From the NCBI GenBank assembly GCA_018398765.1, contig JAHBMJ010003442.1, positions 1 through 10,800 of the forward strand: 10,800 nucleotides of DNA. The letters run 5' to 3'. The DNA comes from Chromera velia (taxonomy: Eukaryota; Sar; Chromeraceae). The notes below the pieces were generated by a model. The model did not search any database. It was given only the letters and a program-made list of their open reading frames with translations, and was not told the DNA's origin. Within the stretch, counting starts at the first letter, position 1. Every line of letters begins with the position of its first letter. A program made the translations under genes and the position numbers. Shown piece after piece: positions 8,776 to 10,800 of this stretch.

Positions 8776-8919
8776 TTTACCACCAGTAACTCCCAATTTT
8801 GAAAAATTGGTACCTAGTCTAGTGAAAGAAGTACATGAAGTTTGAAGCTAAAATTTTGTGTACGGGCTAGACAAGGGCTCACTAGTCTCTAGCCGCAGTC
8901 ATTAGGCTCTAATTCATTA

Positions 8920-8978
8920 CTAGGAACAAATTCTATGAACACTTAGAGTCACCTAAAAATTGGGAGTTACCAATTTTT
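8920..8978 (+). repeat. Left terminal inverted repeat
   Basis: This is the 59-base end of the element. It differs from the reverse complement of the right end only at position 29 (G here, A there). A hairpin-forming stretch lies at 8955-8978. The inner flank continues with AGGAC, ACTACCAATTTT and CACCCAATTTTT words to about 9045, and these are partly mirrored inside the right end. Confidence 0.9.
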
Positions 8979-9158
8979 TTTTAGGACTAACTACCAATTT
9001 TTAAGAAAATCAACACCCAATTTTTTTTTGGGGACTACCAATTTTATAACTTCTCTTAGAAAGTAAAATATATATGGAAAGAAAGAACGTTTTAATAGAA
9101 CAGTGTTGCAGCTGTACAAAACTTCATAAATCTATAAGTTTTGTATAGTTTCATAGTG

Positions 9159-9509
9159 TTATTCATGCTCGAAGTCCCTCCCGGCGTGACACATATCGGC
9201 AAAATATGCTTGCATGGCTTTTTTTCTCTTGCACAACCATGCAAAAACCAGATCTTCCAGAATAAAACGATCATATAAATAATGTCCCCTCTGTAGGACA
9301 AAATGTTTGCAAACCTTCTTATGATACGATTCAAAGCTGTAGCATTTCGCTGTGTTCAATCCCCCAAACCGGCGGATCCACACTGGGAAGTGCAAGTAGA
9401 AGTGAGTCTTTGGGACCGCCCACCCATAAGACTTGCAAAAAAGATCTTGCCAAGTCTTTATCACCATCTTCAGCTCTGCAAGTTTCTCATCTGTGATTGA
9501 ACCTGTCAA
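9159..9509 (-). pseudogene. Transposase-like C-terminal fragment
   Basis: The frame is open from 9521 down to a stop at 9159-9161, with an in-frame stop at 9522-9524 and no ATG at its head (the first start-like codon is TTG at 9507-9509). Residues 33-64 read PKTHFYLHFPVWIRRFGG, then CYSFESYHKK. This resembles the 'PK.HF..H.P..I..FG' then 'FE..HK' pattern I associate with the C-terminal part of Tnp2/CACTA- and Plavaka-type transposases. The catalytic acidic residues of such enzymes would lie upstream and are absent, because the DNA upstream on this strand is occupied by the opposite gene. I infer a remnant or a captured exon. The family call rests on motif memory only. Confidence 0.42.
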
Positions 9510-9570
9510 CGTGGAAAGGATCTACGAATACAAGTAAAAAGAACAAGCAGGAGGGTTCTCTGCAACAAAA
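9510..9570. promoter_or_regulatory. Possible shared divergent promoter between the two element frames
   Basis: Only 61 bases separate the head of the minus-strand fragment from the first ATG of the plus-strand frame at 9571. If both are transcribed, this gap and their 5' ends must hold a bidirectional start region. No TATA-like motif is evident. The call rests on gene layout alone. Confidence 0.2.
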
Positions 9571-9744
9571 ATGTCGTCTGTCGCCGCTGCGGTAGCCTCA
9601 ATTCAGTCGGCAACTGCTAGTCTCTGTAAGCCTCAAGGTGGGAGAGAGAACGAAACGGATCAAGGGAAAGAACAAAAGAAAAAGAAGAAATCAAAAAGTG
9701 AAAGATCTCGTCAGTGCCCCCCTCCTCCGTAGCGCTCTGCAACT

Positions 9745-10161
9745 ATGGTCGCACAAAGCCGACAGAGGGAGAGGTCAAAGGAAATGGATAAGGATGGATT
9801 TGTCATCCCTACCGAGTTTCGGGAGAGATTCGCTGTGGGGAGAGAGCTGAACATCGCTTATGCAATGTTTTCAGATGTCAAGTTCACCGTGAAGATTTTG
9901 GAGCTGAAAGAGCATACAGATGATCACAGAAAAAAGGCAGACATCGGAATCTTCCCAGGTGATTCCTTGGTCGTTTTTTTGAATCAGTACACCCATGTTG
10001 TCCCCCCCCAAAATTTGTCAGAGAAGAAGAAGAAAGAATATAATTTCCATTTGAGGCGTCTGAGAACCACTAAGTGGAAGATGTTCGGGAGAGAGGGGCA
10101 TGATCTGAACAAAGATCAGCAGCCACTGTCCGGCATATGGAGGGATTATGAATTTTGGTAG
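9745..10161 (+). CDS. Unrecognised lysine-rich protein carried by the element
   Basis: The ATG at 9745 opens 138 codons ending in TAG. The protein is basic at the start (RQRERSKEMDKD) and has a central part with alternating hydrophobic residues that could form beta strands (FTVKILELKE, then GDSLVVFLNQYTHVVPP). A Lys/Arg cluster follows (EKKKKEYNFHLRRLRTTKWK), and the end is aromatic (WRDYEFW). I do not recognise a family. The composition looks protein-like and not like simple repeat. An ATG at 9571 in the same frame gives 53 codons (MSSVAAAVASIQSA, later KKKKKSKSERS) that end at TAG 9730-9732, only 12 bases before this start. Readthrough, a point mutation or a short upstream frame are all possible. 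The candidate donors at 9626 and 9638 are out of phase with the pyrimidine-rich AG at 9732, so a simple intron does not join the two parts. Confidence 0.5.
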   Translation: MVAQSRQRERSKEMDKDGFVIPTEFRERFAVGRELNIAYAMFSDVKFTVKILELKEHTDDHRKKADIGIFPGDSLVVFLNQYTHVVPPQNLSEKKKKEYNFHLRRLRTTKWKMFGREGHDLNKDQQPLSGIWRDYEFW

Positions 10162-10361
10162 GCTTACATGGTCAATTGGATCGATTTTCGCTCTGTTTTT
10201 TATACTGGTATGTGCAGCTTATGTAGAGCTGTCCACTGTTCGTTTTGCATTGCATTAGCGGTGCACTATGACATACAAAACAAAAGTTTCAAGTTGACTC
10301 CCAATCTTTTTTTTTTTGTACTACCAATTTTTTTTTCGGCGGTCCTAAAAAATTCCTATTT

Positions 10362-10420
10362 AAAAATTGGTAACTCCCAATTTTTAGGTGATTCTAAGTG
10401 TTCATAGAATTTGTTCCTAG
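10362..10420 (-). repeat. Right terminal inverted repeat
   Basis: This is the reverse complement of 8920-8978 with one mismatch. It contains the hairpin AAAAATTGG, TAACTC, CCAATTTTT at 10362-10385. CCAATTTTTTTTT and CTCCCAATC words continue inward to about 10298. Confidence 0.9.
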
Positions 10421-10423
10421 AAT

Positions 10424-10501
10424 CAGAACGGCGCAATGCACGCGCGATTATTTGCAAACGTGCAGAACGGCGCAATGCGCGCACGAATATTTGCAAACGT
10501 G
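10424..10501 (+). repeat. 39-bp tandem duplication beside the element
   Basis: Two 39-base units (10424-10462 and 10463-10501) begin CAGAACGGCGCAATG and end TTTGCAAACGTG. They differ at only a few central bases (ACGCGCGATTA against GCGCACGAATA). They start three bases after the transposon's right end and contain an alternating CG/CA core. The period is a multiple of three, which makes a repeated ARLQI..RALRRS motif in the minus frame. I regard that as incidental. Confidence 0.9.
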
Positions 10502-10598
10502 CAGAAATAAAATGCATGCATGCAAAAGCATCTTTGAGGCAATTCAAATTGACGTTCATGTATTCGTAGTCAATGCAAGACACAAAAGCAGACAAAGA

Positions 10599-10800
10599 CT
10601 ACTCTAGGCAACTGCCAGAGGTTTCGCGTAAGAAGTAGATCTTTATGTCGATCATGTCTAGAGCGCTAGCTCTTTCTGCTGGTGCTCTCTGCATGCGGGC
10701 AAAGACCTGTCCTGTGTTCTCTTGTCCAAAGACTTGACCGATAGAGAGCTCAGTCTGCTTCCCTCTCTCTGTCGCTGCTAACCTTCGGGTTGTGAGTCTG
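10599..10800 (-). CDS. C-terminal part of an unidentified gene (runs off the window)
   Basis: The minus strand is open without a stop from the window edge for 66 codons to TAG at 10599-10601. The translation has balanced composition, unlike the pyrimidine-driven frames elsewhere: it includes GQVFGQENTGQVFARMQ, then APAERASALDMIDIKIYFLR, and ends SGSCLE. I do not recognise the family. A new coding exon here fits the return to GC-moderate DNA after the AT-rich block. The length is too short to exclude chance, and a terminal exon of a spliced gene is the likeliest form. Confidence 0.35.
   Translation of the reverse strand, partial: RLTTRRLAATERGKQTELSIGQVFGQENTGQVFARMQRAPAERASALDMIDIKIYFLRETSGSCLE

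Larger units (their letters stand above)
7738..8919. other. AT-rich non-coding block left of the transposon
   Basis: At about 7738 the GC-moderate sequence gives way to AT-rich DNA with long A and T runs. No open frame above 60 codons was found on either strand. It contains simple repeats, near-palindromes and scattered CCAATTTT/AAAATTGG motifs shared with the adjacent inverted-repeat element, so it is probably older decayed mobile-element material. Confidence 0.6.
8920..10420. mobile_element. 1.5-kb inverted-repeat transposon with two divergent frames
   Basis: The ends 8920-8978 and 10362-10420 are inverted copies of a 59-base sequence beginning CTAGGAACAAATTC and match at 58 of 59 positions. 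Each end holds an internal hairpin (AAAAATTGG, six-base loop, CCAATTTTT). Between them lie a minus-strand transposase-like fragment (9159-9509) and a plus-strand frame (9571 or 9745 to 10161). The termini sit in CTAG, so a TA target duplication is possible but cannot be proved because it is part of the palindrome. No longer target duplication is visible. The ends are not CACTA. It is probably a non-autonomous or decayed DNA transposon, and its superfamily is unresolved. Confidence 0.72.

Overview
The window looks like nuclear DNA from a eukaryotic microbe. It carries a GLFG nucleoporin gene with GT-AG introns, long pyrimidine-rich non-coding stretches, many tetranucleotide microsatellites and a short inverted-repeat transposon. 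No rRNA, tRNA, operon or prokaryotic signal was seen. The style (GC-moderate, repeat-rich, long introns) would fit an alveolate alga such as a chromerid, but that is a low-confidence guess.

Layout. Positions 1-2490 hold TGAC- and CAGA-type simple repeats and no convincing gene. Positions 2491-3089 probably hold the 5' end or first introns of the main gene, but its start codon is not settled. Positions 3090-6112 (+) encode most of a Nup98-type nucleoporin. In order these are a four-unit 126-bp coding minisatellite, a GLFG repeat domain, a low-complexity linker, and a nucleoporin autoproteolytic-type domain split by an intron at 5491-5943. The protein stops exactly at the His-Phe where Nup98-Nup96 precursors are normally self-cleaved, so no Nup96 part is attached. 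Around 3860-4039 the FG reading frame is scrambled. This is either a 180-bp intron made of FG-coding sequence, or assembly error or mutation.

Positions 6113-7737 are pyrimidine- and purine-rich with microsatellites and no gene I can support. At about 7738 the composition switches abruptly to AT-rich. This AT-rich block contains degenerate short repeats, a 22-bp perfect palindrome, and a 1.5-kb element (8920-10420) bounded by 59-bp terminal inverted repeats matching at 58 of 59 positions. Inside the element are two head-to-head reading frames: a transposase-like C-terminal fragment on the minus strand and an unrecognised lysine-rich 138-codon frame on the plus strand. A 39-bp tandem duplication abuts its right end. 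The last 200 bases hold an open minus-strand frame that looks like the C-terminus of another gene entering the window.

The nucleoporin would act in the permeability barrier and scaffold of the nuclear pore. The mobile element is separate from it and shows no functional link.
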